Source: an uncultured bacterium (GTDB lineage Bacteria > Bacillota > Clostridia > Lachnospirales > Lachnospiraceae). Taken from it: DNA of 64,000 nt. The translations under genes were made by a program, and so were the position numbers. The notes beneath the pieces are model-generated. The model had not been told where the DNA came from. It did not search any database and was given only the letters and a program-made list of their open reading frames with translations. Below are positions 1 to 8,499 of this stretch, in pieces (position 1 is the stretch's first letter; the number at the start of each line of letters is the position of its first letter). Location: the NCBI GenBank assembly GCA_945949875.1, contig CAMFGH010000001.1:1-64000 (forward strand). Reading direction: 5' to 3'.

Positions 1-155
1 GGTTTCCTGCTCTCTATTGGGATAGATTCTGAATTTATATGCCCTGTTCAATGCTATTTCCCCCGACAAAATACTTTGCTTTATAATATTTTATCATATT
101 TTGAAGGATAGAACAAATGTTCTTTTCTTGTTTTGAACAGATTTTTTGCAATTCA

Positions 156-180
156 TCTCACCACCTATAGAGGTGGGAGA
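156..180. terminator. Hairpin downstream of dnaJ, possible terminator
   Basis: An inverted repeat (CCACCT / AGGTGG core with a TCTC / GAGA extension) lies 20 bases past the dnaJ stop. Neither strand has a clear T-run right after it, so it is a weak terminator or an RNA-end hairpin. I see nothing else in positions 1-198. Confidence 0.4.
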
Positions 181-198
181 ATTCTTGCTTGTTTCGTG

Positions 199-1362
199 TT
201 AAAATAATTTCTTTTTCTTTCTTTTACCGGTTCCGCCACCATCCTGCTCTTTCTCGCCAGCGGCTCTGCTTACTGCATTTAAGCTGTCACCGGTCACTTC
301 GTCAAACTTACGAAGCAGTTCTTTGGCTTCTGCAGACAGTCTATCCGGTGTCTGGATCACTAAGGTGACATAGTGATCACCTCGAACATTCTTATTCCGC
401 AGGGTAGGTACACCCTTACCGTTCAAACGAACTCTGGTATCGGTCTGGGTGCCGGCTTTTACTTCATAGGCTACTTTACCATCTACCGTATCCACCAGCA
501 CTTCGCCGCCCAGTGCAGCAACTGCAAAGGAAATCGGTACTGTAGAATAGATATCATAATTCTGTCTCTGGAATATCGGATGACGTCCTACGATTACTTC
601 AATCAGAACATCCCCTCTTGGGCCACCGTTTGTACCCGGCTCACCAAAACCACTTTTACGGATGCTCTGGCCATTATCAATACCGGCCGGAATATCTACA
701 GCGAATTTCTTTCTCATTGGAACATATCCGCTTCCAGCACAATCAGGGCATTTTTCTTTAATCACCTTTCCTGCGCCACGACATTCAGGACATGTCTGGA
801 TGTTACGTACCGTTCCAAAGAAGGACTGGGATTCCATTACTACCTGGCCTTTACCGCCACATCTCTTACAGGTTTCCGGACTTGTTCCCGCCTTTGCTCC
901 GGTTCCATGACAAGATTTACATTCATCTTTTCCATTAATTTCAATTTCTCTTGTGCATCCAAAAACAGCTTCTTCAAAGGTAATACTAATGGATTTACGA
1001 ATATTGGCACCTTTCATAGGACCATTATTTGCTCTTCCAAAGCCTCTTCCGCCACCAAATATGTCACCAAAGCCAAAAGCACTAAAAATATCATTGAAAT
1101 CAAAATCCGAGAATCCGGCACCGCCAGCACCATCAAAGGCAGCATGACCATATTGGTCATACTGTCTTCTCTTTTCCGGATCGCTCAGTACCGCATATGC
1201 TTCAGAAGCTTCTTTAAACTTCTTTTCTGCTTCTGTATCTCCCGGATTTGCATCTGGGTGGTATTTTTTGGCAAGAACCCTGTATGCTTTTTTCAGTGCT
1301 GCATCATCGGCGTTTTTATCTACACCCAGCACTTCATAATAATCTCTTTTCTGCTCTGCCAT
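199..1362 (-). CDS. dnaJ: Chaperone protein DnaJ (Hsp40)
   Basis: Cytosolic co-chaperone that delivers unfolded clients to DnaK and stimulates its ATPase. The 387 residues show the complete type I layout. A J domain (about 1-70) carries HPD at residues 35-37. A Gly/Phe-rich linker (about 75-115) follows. The zinc region (about 145-215) has four CxxCxGxG units, seen as [24 protein letters not shown] and CPDCAGSG, and then the C-terminal substrate-binding domains and a basic KRKKKK tail. It is the last gene of the hrcA-grpE-dnaK-dnaJ operon, about 80 bases after dnaK. Length and motifs are normal for the family. Confidence 0.97.
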   Translation of the reverse strand: MAEQKRDYYEVLGVDKNADDAALKKAYRVLAKKYHPDANPGDTEAEKKFKEASEAYAVLSDPEKRRQYDQYGHAAFDGAGGAGFSDFDFNDIFSAFGFGDIFGGGRGFGRANNGPMKGANIRKSISITFEEAVFGCTREIEINGKDECKSCHGTGAKAGTSPETCKRCGGKGQVVMESQSFFGTVRNIQTCPECRGAGKVIKEKCPDCAGSGYVPMRKKFAVDIPAGIDNGQSIRKSGFGEPGTNGGPRGDVLIEVIVGRHPIFQRQNYDIYSTVPISFAVAALGGEVLVDTVDGKVAYEVKAGTQTDTRVRLNGKGVPTLRNKNVRGDHYVTLVIQTPDRLSAEAKELLRKFDEVTGDSLNAVSRAAGEKEQDGGGTGKRKKKKLF

Positions 1363-1386
1363 AGCTTTCCTTTCATTACTTCCTAA

Positions 1387-1446
1387 GATGGATGACGTTT
1401 ATACTACGTCATTTTATGATGGATGACGCTTATGTTACGCCTTTTA
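1387..1446. repeat. Two tandem copies of a hairpin-forming repeat between dnaK and dnaJ
   Basis: The motif GATGGATGACG(T/C)TTAT...ACG(T/C)C occurs at 1387-1415 and again at 1418-1446, a period of 31 bases. The first copy contains ATGACGT and ACGTCAT arms that can pair in the transcript. The repeat fills the short gap between dnaK and dnaJ and may act in mRNA processing or partial termination. Its role is inference. Confidence 0.6.
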
Positions 1447-3339
1447 CACTTCACGGAAATCTCCATCAATAATATCATCTTCCGGCTGACCTGCACCTGC
1501 ATTCTGTGCACCTGCATTCTGTGCACCTGTAAATCCGCTCATGTCTGGACCTGCTCCCTGGCCGCCCTGAGCTGCCTGCATATTTTCATACATCTTTGTG
1601 AACAGTGCCTGCGCATCATTGGTCAGTTTTTCTTTTGCTGCTTTCAGTGCATCCAGATCGCTGTCAGACATTTCCTGATCTTTTGTTCTGTCCAGAATAT
1701 CTTTTACTGCTTTGATATCATCTTCTACAGTAGCTTTCTGGGAAGCATCAATCTTATCGCCTACTTCATTTAAAGCTTTTTCTGTCTGGAATACAAATGC
1801 ATCTGCATCGTTTCTTGCATCAATCGCTTCTTTTCTCTTCTTATCCTGTGCTTCGAATTCTGCAGCTTCTTTTACTGCCTTTTCGATATCTGCATCAGAC
1901 ATATTAGAGCCTGCTGTAATGGTAATATGCTGCTCTTTTCCTGTGCCCAGATCTTTTGCAGATACGTTTACGATACCGTTTGCATCGATATCGAAAGTAA
2001 CTTCGATCTGTGGAACACCTCTCATTGCCGGTGGGATACCATCCAGTCTGAACTGTCCAAGAGATTTATTATCTTTCGCAAACTGTCTTTCACCCTGTAA
2101 TACGTTGATATCTACTGCTGTCTGGTTATCTGCTGCAGTAGAGAATACCTGACTCTTCTTGGTAGGGATCGTTGTATTTCTTTCGATCAGTTTTGTAGCA
2201 ACACCACCCATGGTTTCAATAGACAGGGAAAGTGGAGTTACATCCAGAAGAAGGATATCGCCTGCACCTGCATCGCCGGCAAGTTTACCACCCTGGATAG
2301 AAGCACCGATTGCAACACATTCATCCGGGTTCAGGGATTTATTAGGCTCTTTGCCGGTTAACTGTCTTACTTTATCCTGTACAGCCGGAATACGTGTGGA
2401 ACCACCAACCAGCAGTACCTTGGACAGATCTGCATTGGTCAGACCGGCATCTTTCATAGCGTTCTGAACAGGAATAGCTGTTCTTTCTACTAAATCATGT
2501 GTAAGTTCATCAAATTTTGCTCTGGTCAGGTTCATGTCAAAGTGTTTTGGACCTTCTGCAGTAGCTGTGATGAATGGTAAGTTAATATTGGTTGTTGTAG
2601 CGGAAGATAATTCTTTCTTTGCTTTTTCTGCTGCTTCTTTTAATCTCTGAAGAGCCATCTTATCGGTAGAAAGATCTACACCTTCTGCTGCCTTGAATTC
2701 TCTGATCATGTAATCTGTAACAGCCTGGTCAAAGTCATCACCACCTAAGTGAGTATCACCGTTTGTGGAAAGAACTTCAATAACACCATCACCGATTTCG
2801 ATAATGGAAACATCAAATGTACCACCGCCTAAGTCGTATACCATGATCTTCTGTTCATTTTCATTATCAAGACCATATGCAAGAGCTGCTGCTGTAGGCT
2901 CGTTGATGATACGTTTTACATCAAGACCTGCGATCTTACCTGCATCCTTTGTAGCCTGACGCTGAGCATCGTTGAAATATGCAGGAACTGTGATAACAGC
3001 TTCTGTTACTTTTTCACCCAGATAGCTTTCTGCATCTGCTTTCAGTTTCTGAAGAATCATTGCGGAAATTTCCTGTGGAGAATATTTCTTGTCATCAATG
3101 GTTCTCTTCTTGTCTGTACCCATATCTCTTTTAATGGAGATAACTGTTTTTTCTGCATTGGTAACTGCCTGACGTTTTGCAGGTTCACCAACTAATCTTT
3201 CACCTGTTTTTGTAAACGCAACAACAGATGGTGTTGTTCTTGCGCCTTCTGTATTTGCGATAACAGTAGGTTTTCCACCTTCCATAACTGCTACACAACT
3301 GTTTGTTGTTCCTAAGTCGATACCAATAATCTTGCTCAT
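1444..3339 (-). CDS. dnaK: Chaperone protein DnaK (Hsp70)
   Basis: ATP-dependent Hsp70 chaperone of the cytosol; GrpE exchanges its nucleotide and DnaJ loads its clients. The 631 residues begin with the Hsp70 phosphate-loop signature [18 protein letters not shown]. They contain the second and third Hsp70 signatures ([13 protein letters not shown] and [14 protein letters not shown]) and the substrate-binding domain from about residue 370. The end is a Gly/Ala/Gln-rich flexible segment with an [12 protein letters not shown] tail typical of DnaK. It lies between grpE and dnaJ in the CIRCE operon, and an AGGAGG-type site precedes the ATG. Nothing is degenerate. Confidence 0.98.
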   Translation of the reverse strand: MSKIIGIDLGTTNSCVAVMEGGKPTVIANTEGARTTPSVVAFTKTGERLVGEPAKRQAVTNAEKTVISIKRDMGTDKKRTIDDKKYSPQEISAMILQKLKADAESYLGEKVTEAVITVPAYFNDAQRQATKDAGKIAGLDVKRIINEPTAAALAYGLDNENEQKIMVYDLGGGTFDVSIIEIGDGVIEVLSTNGDTHLGGDDFDQAVTDYMIREFKAAEGVDLSTDKMALQRLKEAAEKAKKELSSATTTNINLPFITATAEGPKHFDMNLTRAKFDELTHDLVERTAIPVQNAMKDAGLTNADLSKVLLVGGSTRIPAVQDKVRQLTGKEPNKSLNPDECVAIGASIQGGKLAGDAGAGDILLLDVTPLSLSIETMGGVATKLIERNTTIPTKKSQVFSTAADNQTAVDINVLQGERQFAKDNKSLGQFRLDGIPPAMRGVPQIEVTFDIDANGIVNVSAKDLGTGKEQHITITAGSNMSDADIEKAVKEAAEFEAQDKKRKEAIDARNDADAFVFQTEKALNEVGDKIDASQKATVEDDIKAVKDILDRTKDQEMSDSDLDALKAAKEKLTNDAQALFTKMYENMQAAQGGQGAGPDMSGFTGAQNAGAQNAGAGQPEDDIIDGDFREV

Positions 3340-3381
3340 AATGAAGCCTCCTATTTTAAAAAATCTTTATTAACGTGTCAC

Positions 3382-4140
3382 TTACGGTACCACAGCTACC
3401 ATGCTGTGTCTTACCACTGTATCCCGATACATGTAACCTTTCAGCATTTCCTGAACCACATATCCGGATTCATATTCTTCACTCTCCATCTGCATCACTG
3501 CATTATGGAAGTTAGGATCAAATTCTTTTCCAACCGCTTCAATGGGTGTTACACCCAGATTTTCAAGTTCTGTCTGAAGCTGTTTGTAGATCAGCTGCAT
3601 TCCTTCTGCAAAAGCATTTCCCTTTTCCTCTTCCGGAATGGTTGCCAAACCTCTTTCAAAATTATCTACAACAGGTAAAATCTTTTCAATCACACTTTTT
3701 GCACCTGTTTCAAACATGGCTGCTTTTTCTTTTTCGGAACGTTTCCGGAAGTTTTCAAATTCTGCCATCTGACGTTTTACCCGGTCTTCCAGGTCTGTTA
3801 CTTTTTCCTGCAGCGCTTCTACCTTTTTATCTTCTTTGGATTTTTTCTTAAATCCCTTTTTGGATTTGCCATCCTTATCGGCTTCCTCCGCATCTTCCGC
3901 TTCCGCTTTTTCTTCTGCTTTAGCCTCTTCTTCTGTTTCAGCCCCTTCATCTGCAGATTCGCAGGCCTCTTCCTGAATGGTTTCTTCTTTGCTTTCCTCT
4001 GCCGAGGTCTTTGTTTCTTCCGAAGTTCCTTCGGATACTTTCTCCACAGTTTCTTCGGATAGTGTTTCTTCCGAAACTGCTTCGCTGTTTTCCAACATTT
4101 CGTCTATCTCTGTATGATTCTGCTGTTCAGACACGCTCAT
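3382..4140 (-). CDS. grpE: Nucleotide exchange factor GrpE
   Basis: GrpE releases ADP from DnaK. The C-terminal part of this 252-residue protein is the conserved GrpE core: a long coiled coil (about 105-150) with KRQMAEFENFRKR, then a beta domain with GVTPIEAVGKEFDPNFHNAVM and the end RDTVVRHSMVAV. The first ~100 residues are very acidic and Glu-rich with basic KKGFKKKSKEDKK at the junction; this makes the protein longer than the usual ~190-200 residues. The ATG at 4140 was chosen; a GTG one codon upstream (4143) is also possible. It follows the hrcA stop by about 8 bases and is probably translationally coupled. Confidence 0.95.
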   Translation of the reverse strand: MSVSEQQNHTEIDEMLENSEAVSEETLSEETVEKVSEGTSEETKTSAEESKEETIQEEACESADEGAETEEEAKAEEKAEAEDAEEADKDGKSKKGFKKKSKEDKKVEALQEKVTDLEDRVKRQMAEFENFRKRSEKEKAAMFETGAKSVIEKILPVVDNFERGLATIPEEEKGNAFAEGMQLIYKQLQTELENLGVTPIEAVGKEFDPNFHNAVMQMESEEYESGYVVQEMLKGYMYRDTVVRHSMVAVVP

Positions 4141-4148
4141 CACCCTTT

Positions 4149-5174
4149 CTATTCCTCATATAATTTATCCATCTGATGTTTCAGATTTTTCAGTGCATCC
4201 ACAACCTTTTCGTAGTCCATACGCTTTGGTCCGATAACACCTATAGTACCCTTCATTCCGGAACCCAATTCATAAGTGGCTGTTACCACGCTGCAGTCCT
4301 TCATGGTACTCATTGGCGTTTCTTCGCCGATGTAAACCTGAATTCCTGTATTCTTTTCATCGGACAGGGTTTCCTGTACCAGTTCCGTAAGCTGACGCTT
4401 TTCTTCAAAAGCGGAAATGATTTCGCTGGCTTTATTTCCATCCGATAATTCGGGATATTTGAAGATATTATTTGCTCCGCTTGTATAAATCTCCAGGTCT
4501 TCGTCTGCCCGGATAGCTTCTGCCACCGCATCAATTACATCACTGATGATCTGACTGTGAATGCCTGCCTTCTGCTTCATGTTTGCGATCATTCCCAGAT
4601 TGATCTCTCCGATGGAAAGACCATTTAAGCTGGTATTGAGTAGCATGTTCAGTTTCAGAAGCGTTTCATCATCCAAAGCCTCATCCACATGTAAGATGTT
4701 ATTGCGGATCATATTGCCTTCCACAACAATGACCGCCAGAAGCTGCTTTTCATCCACTCTGGAAAGCTGAATGAATTTTAGTTTATTATGATGGACAGCC
4801 GGAGCAGAAATCATGGTTGCATAATTTGTATTGTTTGCCAGCACCTTCGCAACCTGTTTCAGGAGATGATCCATTTTATCTTCTTTTTCAAGAAGCATCT
4901 CTTTCATCTCTTCTACTTCTTTCTCTTTCTCCCGCATCATATCATCCACATATAACCGATATCCTTTATCGGAAGGAATACGTCCTGCAGAAGTATGAGG
5001 CTGTAAAATGTAACCCATTTCTTCCAGATCAGCCATTTCATTACGGATGGTTGCTGAACTCAGGTTTAAATCCGTATATTTTGAAATCGTTCTGCTTCCC
5101 ACCGGTTCTCCGGTCTCCAGATAGGTACGGATAACTGCCTTGAGTATCTTCATTTTCCGTTCATCAAGTTCCAT
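4149..5174 (-). CDS. hrcA: Heat-inducible transcription repressor HrcA
   Basis: HrcA binds CIRCE operators and represses class I heat-shock genes; its folding depends on GroEL in known systems. The 341-residue protein starts with the winged-helix domain (about 1-75; IRTYLETGEPVGSRTISKY and SSATIRNEMADLEEMGY). A central coiled segment and a GAF-like C-terminal domain ending in the dimerisation helix follow. It is the first gene of the operon and autoregulated: a CIRCE element lies about 50 bases upstream of the ATG. Gene order hrcA-grpE-dnaK-dnaJ is the standard Firmicutes arrangement. Confidence 0.97.
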   Translation of the reverse strand: MELDERKMKILKAVIRTYLETGEPVGSRTISKYTDLNLSSATIRNEMADLEEMGYILQPHTSAGRIPSDKGYRLYVDDMMREKEKEVEEMKEMLLEKEDKMDHLLKQVAKVLANNTNYATMISAPAVHHNKLKFIQLSRVDEKQLLAVIVVEGNMIRNNILHVDEALDDETLLKLNMLLNTSLNGLSIGEINLGMIANMKQKAGIHSQIISDVIDAVAEAIRADEDLEIYTSGANNIFKYPELSDGNKASEIISAFEEKRQLTELVQETLSDEKNTGIQVYIGEETPMSTMKDCSVVTATYELGSGMKGTIGVIGPKRMDYEKVVDALKNLKHQMDKLYEE

Positions 5175-5225
5175 CTGTTATCCTCCCTTTCTTCCTCACC
5201 TTATTCCCGGTTAAAAATTTCTTTG

Positions 5226-5252
5226 TTAGCACTCAACTAAATGGAGTGCTAA
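5226..5252. promoter_or_regulatory. CIRCE operator (HrcA binding site)
   Basis: Perfect consensus CIRCE: TTAGCACTC, nine bases, GAGTGCTAA. It lies at the predicted transcription start of hrcA, downstream of the -10 box, so HrcA bound here would block the operon. Confidence 0.97.
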
Positions 5253-5265
5253 CATCTTCATACAT

Positions 5266-5294
5266 AAAATAGCACTTGCTTCTATTAATGTCAA
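5266..5294 (-). promoter_or_regulatory. SigA-type promoter of the hrcA operon
   Basis: On the minus strand TTGACA (5294-5289) and TATTTT (5271-5266) are separated by 17 bases. The predicted start is near 5259, just before the CIRCE operator. Confidence 0.8.
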
Positions 5295-5337
5295 CAACAT
5301 GAAAAAAATTATTTATAAAAAAATTATAAAAAACAAA

Positions 5338-5376
5338 ACTGCCGCTTCCGAAATTTTCATTCGTGAAAGCGACAGT
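5338..5376. terminator. Bidirectional terminator; solo copy of the palindrome-family end hairpin
   Basis: A 12-bp stem (ACTGCCGCTTCC with GAAAGCGACAGT, with wobble pairs) is flanked by T-runs on both strands, so it can stop the transcript of the gene at 5407-5907. Its sequence closely matches the right end of the large palindrome near 31.4 kb: both contain CGTGAAAGCGACAG followed by a T-run. Confidence 0.85.
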
Positions 5377-5406
5377 CCTTTTTGTTTTTTATATATTCTG
5401 TTTTTC

Positions 5407-5907
5407 TTAGATAAAGAAGCTTCCTGTGAACTTACTGTTGATCACATAATAAGCCTTATGTTCTTCCGGTTTAACATACAGATCAACTGTCTTAAAATCA
5501 GCTTCTTTCTGATTCAGGTCGTATTTCCATACGTCCTTTGCAATAGCTACCAGTTCTTCTGTTGTATAGGACTTTCCTGCGAACTGAATGCTGATGCTTA
5601 CTTTTTCCTGTTCCTTTTCTACTGCTTTCTTAGCAGCTGCTTTTACAGTTTTTGTAGCTTTTTCTGTTTCTTTCTTTACAGTCTTTGCAGCTTTTGCTAC
5701 TTTTTTAGGAGCTTCCTTAACCACTTTTTCTGCTGCCTTTGGTGCTTCTTTTACTACCTTTTCTGCTGCTTTAGGAGCTTCTTTCACTACTTTCTCTGCT
5801 GCCTTTGGTGCTTCCTTTACTACATCCTTAACTGCATCTTTTACTGCTGCTGTTTTCGCAGCAACCTTCTTTGTTGCTTCTTTTGCTATTGTTTTCTTTG
5901 TTTCCAT
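5407..5907 (-). CDS. Lys/Ala-rich repeat protein with C-terminal DUF6465-like domain
   Basis: Function unknown. The 166-residue product has two parts. Residues 1-~95 are Lys/Ala/Val-rich and contain about four tandem copies of an 11-residue unit (KEAPKAAEKVV), followed by further KK/TVKK stretches. This resembles histone-H1-like or coiled-coil tails and would be strongly basic. The last ~65 residues form a compact domain (SISIQFAGKSYTTEELV...FKTVDLYVKPEEHKAYYVIN) like the small DUF6465 domain of Clostridia. The ATG at 5907 was chosen over one six codons upstream because an AAGGAGG site precedes it. It is monocistronic, with its own promoter and terminator. Nucleic-acid binding is a plausible guess, not shown. 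Confidence 0.85.
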   Translation of the reverse strand: METKKTIAKEATKKVAAKTAAVKDAVKDVVKEAPKAAEKVVKEAPKAAEKVVKEAPKAAEKVVKEAPKKVAKAAKTVKKETEKATKTVKAAAKKAVEKEQEKVSISIQFAGKSYTTEELVAIAKDVWKYDLNQKEADFKTVDLYVKPEEHKAYYVINSKFTGSFFI

Positions 5908-5998
5908 AATAATCCTCCTTTTCACCCTGCAAGGGGCACAAAACTGAATATGTTAAACTACAAATCTGCTGTTCCATGATGTCATTGTGTATACTATA

Positions 5999-6027
5999 AG
6001 TCTATATTAGCTGATTTTTTCTGTCAA
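5999..6027 (-). promoter_or_regulatory. SigA-type promoter of the DUF6465-like gene
   Basis: TTGACA (6027-6022), 17-base spacer, TAGACT (6004-5999) on the minus strand. The predicted leader is about 85 bases. Confidence 0.7.
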
Positions 6028-6177
6028 ATCCTGGTCTCTCTGCCTTTTTTTCCTTTCAAAGTAATTTTTGTGTAGAACTCCTACACAAAACGGTTCGTGA
6101 GTCCATGTTTTCCACATTTCTTCCAACAAAGATTTATCCACCGCGTTTTTTTCAGCAAAAAGTTCTACCAGATTCAC
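6007..6177 (-). CDS. Possible 56-residue small protein with GTG start
   Basis: The otherwise gene-less stretch 5926-6238 holds an open frame of about 75 codons without an internal stop, bounded by TAG and TAA. The only in-frame start codon near its beginning is a GTG at 6177. The product would begin MNLVELFAEKNAVDKSLLEE, with balanced composition, an amphipathic first half and a basic end (ERKKRQRDQD). Against it: the upstream GCGGAAAAG is a poor and badly spaced ribosome binding site, and the promoter of the next gene lies inside its 3' end. It may be a real small gene, a gene remnant or chance. I do not recognise it. Confidence 0.3.
   Translation of the reverse strand: MNLVELFAEKNAVDKSLLEEMWKTWTHEPFCVGVLHKNYFERKKRQRDQDLTEKIS
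6066..6090. repeat. Perfect 10-bp inverted repeat
   Basis: TTTTGTGTAG, five bases, CTACACAAAA. No T-run follows on either strand, so it is not an obvious terminator. It lies about 40 bases upstream of the -35 box of the DUF6465-like gene and inside the possible small ORF. It could be an operator; its function is unknown. Confidence 0.5.
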
Positions 6178-6238
6178 CTTTTCCGCAAAAAAATCAGCAC
6201 TTTTCCTATGTTCCTTATCTTCTCCCGCCTAAAACATA

Positions 6239-7066
6239 TTATACCAGTGCAAAATAAGCCAGAACAAGAATACCTAATACGATACGATACCATCCGAACA
6301 CTTTGAAATCATGCTTTTTAATATATCCCATCAGGAAACGGATCACAAGAATGGATACCAGAAAGGCCACAATCATGCCTACCAGCAGAATAGCCAGTTC
6401 CATCCCGGTAAACGCAAATCCAAATTTTACGATTTTCAGCAGACTGGCGCCGAACATCACCGGAATCGCAAGGAAAAAGGTAAATTCCGCAGCCACTGTT
6501 CTGGACACGCCGATCAGCAGTGCGCCAACGATTGTTGCTCCGGAACGGGAGGTGCCGGGGAAAATGGCTGCGATCAGCTGAAACACACCGATCAACGCTG
6601 CTGTCTGAAAGGTGATTTCCGAAAGCTTGTTGATCGAAGGTGTACTCTTTTTATTTCTGTTTTCAATGACAATAAATGCAATACCGAATACGATCAGGGC
6701 CAGTGCTACGCACCAGCTGTTATAAAACAGCGCATCCAGCTGATCATCAAACAGGACACCCACAATAGCTGCCGGCACGCAGGCCACCAGTATTTTAAAC
6801 CACATTTCCATAATATCCATTTTAATATAGAAGGTTCCGCTTTTTTTCTTTCTTCCAAAGGGCCAGATCTTTTCCCAGAAAAGAAGTACTACCGCTGCAA
6901 TGGCACCCAACTGTATCACCACAAGAAACAGATTCCAGAATTCTTTGGTGACATCCATTTTGACAAACTCTTCCAAAAGAATCATATGTCCGGTACTGCT
7001 GATAGGCAGCCATTCTGTAATCCCTTCCACCAAACCAAATAACATTGCTTTTAAAATATCTAACAT
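6239..7066 (-). CDS. uppP: Undecaprenyl-diphosphatase UppP (BacA family)
   Basis: Integral membrane phosphatase that recycles undecaprenyl diphosphate to the monophosphate carrier for peptidoglycan and other envelope glycans; overexpression of the family confers bacitracin resistance. The 275 residues have 7-8 hydrophobic segments and both family motifs: the glutamate-rich EGITEWLPISSTGH near the N-terminus and PGTSRSGATI around residue 168. An AAGGAG site precedes the ATG. It follows the DUF6056-like gene by about 40 bases on the same strand. Length and motifs are typical. Confidence 0.96.
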   Translation of the reverse strand: MLDILKAMLFGLVEGITEWLPISSTGHMILLEEFVKMDVTKEFWNLFLVVIQLGAIAAVVLLFWEKIWPFGRKKKSGTFYIKMDIMEMWFKILVACVPAAIVGVLFDDQLDALFYNSWCVALALIVFGIAFIVIENRNKKSTPSINKLSEITFQTAALIGVFQLIAAIFPGTSRSGATIVGALLIGVSRTVAAEFTFFLAIPVMFGASLLKIVKFGFAFTGMELAILLVGMIVAFLVSILVIRFLMGYIKKHDFKVFGWYRIVLGILVLAYFALV

Positions 7067-7104
7067 CCAAAAACTCCTTATTGACTTATTTTTATCTGAC
7101 TTGC

Positions 7105-8499
7105 CTATCCTATTTTTAAGAACAGTGTAAGTGCCAGAATTCCTGCCACTGCAAGCAGACTTCCTATTTTATATTTTCGCTCCTGCATATCCGCAATGAT
7201 ACGTGCCGATATCATAATCAAAATCACGGTTAAAAACATCGTTGTGCGATATCCGGAGGCATATACCGTGGGCGAAAATCCCACCATCAGTCTGGACAGT
7301 AATCCTGCCAACAGGGCAATGCCGCAAATCGCCATCTTACCGGTTTTTCCATACAAGCAATATAGTTCCCATACAAGAACCGCTAATAACACTGCAAAAA
7401 GGAATCCTTCCAGGAAAACCAGGCCCGATGTATGAGGACATAAATCATGCTTGGAAAGATACTCATTTCCCAACAGTTCATAATAGCCCCGGTAATTTCC
7501 AAAGATCTGGATCAGAAATGTTTCCCTAACCACCGGCCCTAGCAAGAAAAGCGCTGTACAGGTCATCCCTGCTATGATACCACCCACTTTTTTCTTCTGT
7601 TCCCAAAGGGCCATCATCAGCACCGTTGCAAAGGCAAGTAAAATCATCTGACTGTGAAGCCCTGCCACATAATAGCTCATGGTAGAGAGATATCCGATTG
7701 CCAGTTTATCTCCCAGCCCATAATCCAGATATTGCGGGAACCATGTCATCGTTTCTTCTAAGCTTCTATTGGCATTTCCCGGACATGTCATAACAAAGAC
7801 AATGGAAGCTATCAAAAGAACTAAAATCACCACAGCATATCCCGGCAAAGCTATTTTGCTTTCCTTTTGTATCCATTTCTTTCTATATATATATGCCACC
7901 ACAAACAATCCATAGAAGCCCAATAACAATGCAACTGTCTGCTCCATATTAGCCGAAAAAATGATGGCTGCTGTAAACGTTACATATTCCCAGGTCCGAA
8001 ATGTTTTCTCTTCCCAAAATCGTTTGATGGGAAGCAGGCCATACACGCCCAGGCAACATGGCCATAAATAGTTTAAAGAAGTTGCAATCCAGCCTGCAGA
8101 ACGCAGTATTTCCATTGGAATAAGCAGACACAGGAAGAAAAGCAGCCCCAATGACTTCCTATTCTTCTTCAGTCCACACAGTTCTGTCATGGCATAAATA
8201 CCAAGCAACATCACCAGGGAATCCAGCAGACGCCAGATCCAGAAGGAATGACTGGCAAGCAGCACCAGTGCCCCTTCAATCAAAAGCCTTGAAGTCCAAA
8301 GCTGATAGCGATACAGCAGAAAACCACCCAACGTGTAATCTGCTGACACCATAGCAAACCAGCTATCATCCTGCTGTCCTTCTTTTGCCACCAAGTGCAG
8401 GCCAAAAATCAACAGGAATAAAATGAGATAGGACAGGGAAGCAGATTCTCTGTCCTTTTCTTTTTTCATCATCGAAATGTTATCTGTTTGGATACTCAT
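7105..8499 (-). CDS. Polytopic membrane protein, DUF6056-like (GT-C-type fold)
   Basis: Function unknown. The 464 residues contain about 11-12 hydrophobic segments after a short charged N-terminus. Near the start of the first extracytoplasmic stretch is QQDDSWFAMVSADYTLGGFLLYRY, with paired Asp as in GT-C glycosyltransferases and DUF6056 proteins. Its start overlaps the 3' end of the aminotransferase gene by 20 bases (GGAGG site, ATG at 8499), so the two are coupled. UppP follows immediately and another GT-C-like protein (10530-12470) lies upstream, which suggests lipid-linked envelope glycan work. That role is inference. Confidence 0.75.
   Translation of the reverse strand: MSIQTDNISMMKKEKDRESASLSYLILFLLIFGLHLVAKEGQQDDSWFAMVSADYTLGGFLLYRYQLWTSRLLIEGALVLLASHSFWIWRLLDSLVMLLGIYAMTELCGLKKNRKSLGLLFFLCLLIPMEILRSAGWIATSLNYLWPCCLGVYGLLPIKRFWEEKTFRTWEYVTFTAAIIFSANMEQTVALLLGFYGLFVVAYIYRKKWIQKESKIALPGYAVVILVLLIASIVFVMTCPGNANRSLEETMTWFPQYLDYGLGDKLAIGYLSTMSYYVAGLHSQMILLAFATVLMMALWEQKKKVGGIIAGMTCTALFLLGPVVRETFLIQIFGNYRGYYELLGNEYLSKHDLCPHTSGLVFLEGFLFAVLLAVLVWELYCLYGKTGKMAICGIALLAGLLSRLMVGFSPTVYASGYRTTMFLTVILIMISARIIADMQERKYKIGSLLAVAGILALTLFLKIG

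Noticed and set aside
373-1386. Long open frame on the plus strand opposite dnaJ
   Set aside because: Antisense shadow of a conserved gene with Cys/Ile/Phe-rich composition and no ribosome binding site.
5690-5830. CRISPR-like tandem repeats
   Set aside because: They encode the KEAPKAAEKVV units of the DUF6465-like protein, adjacent and without spacers.
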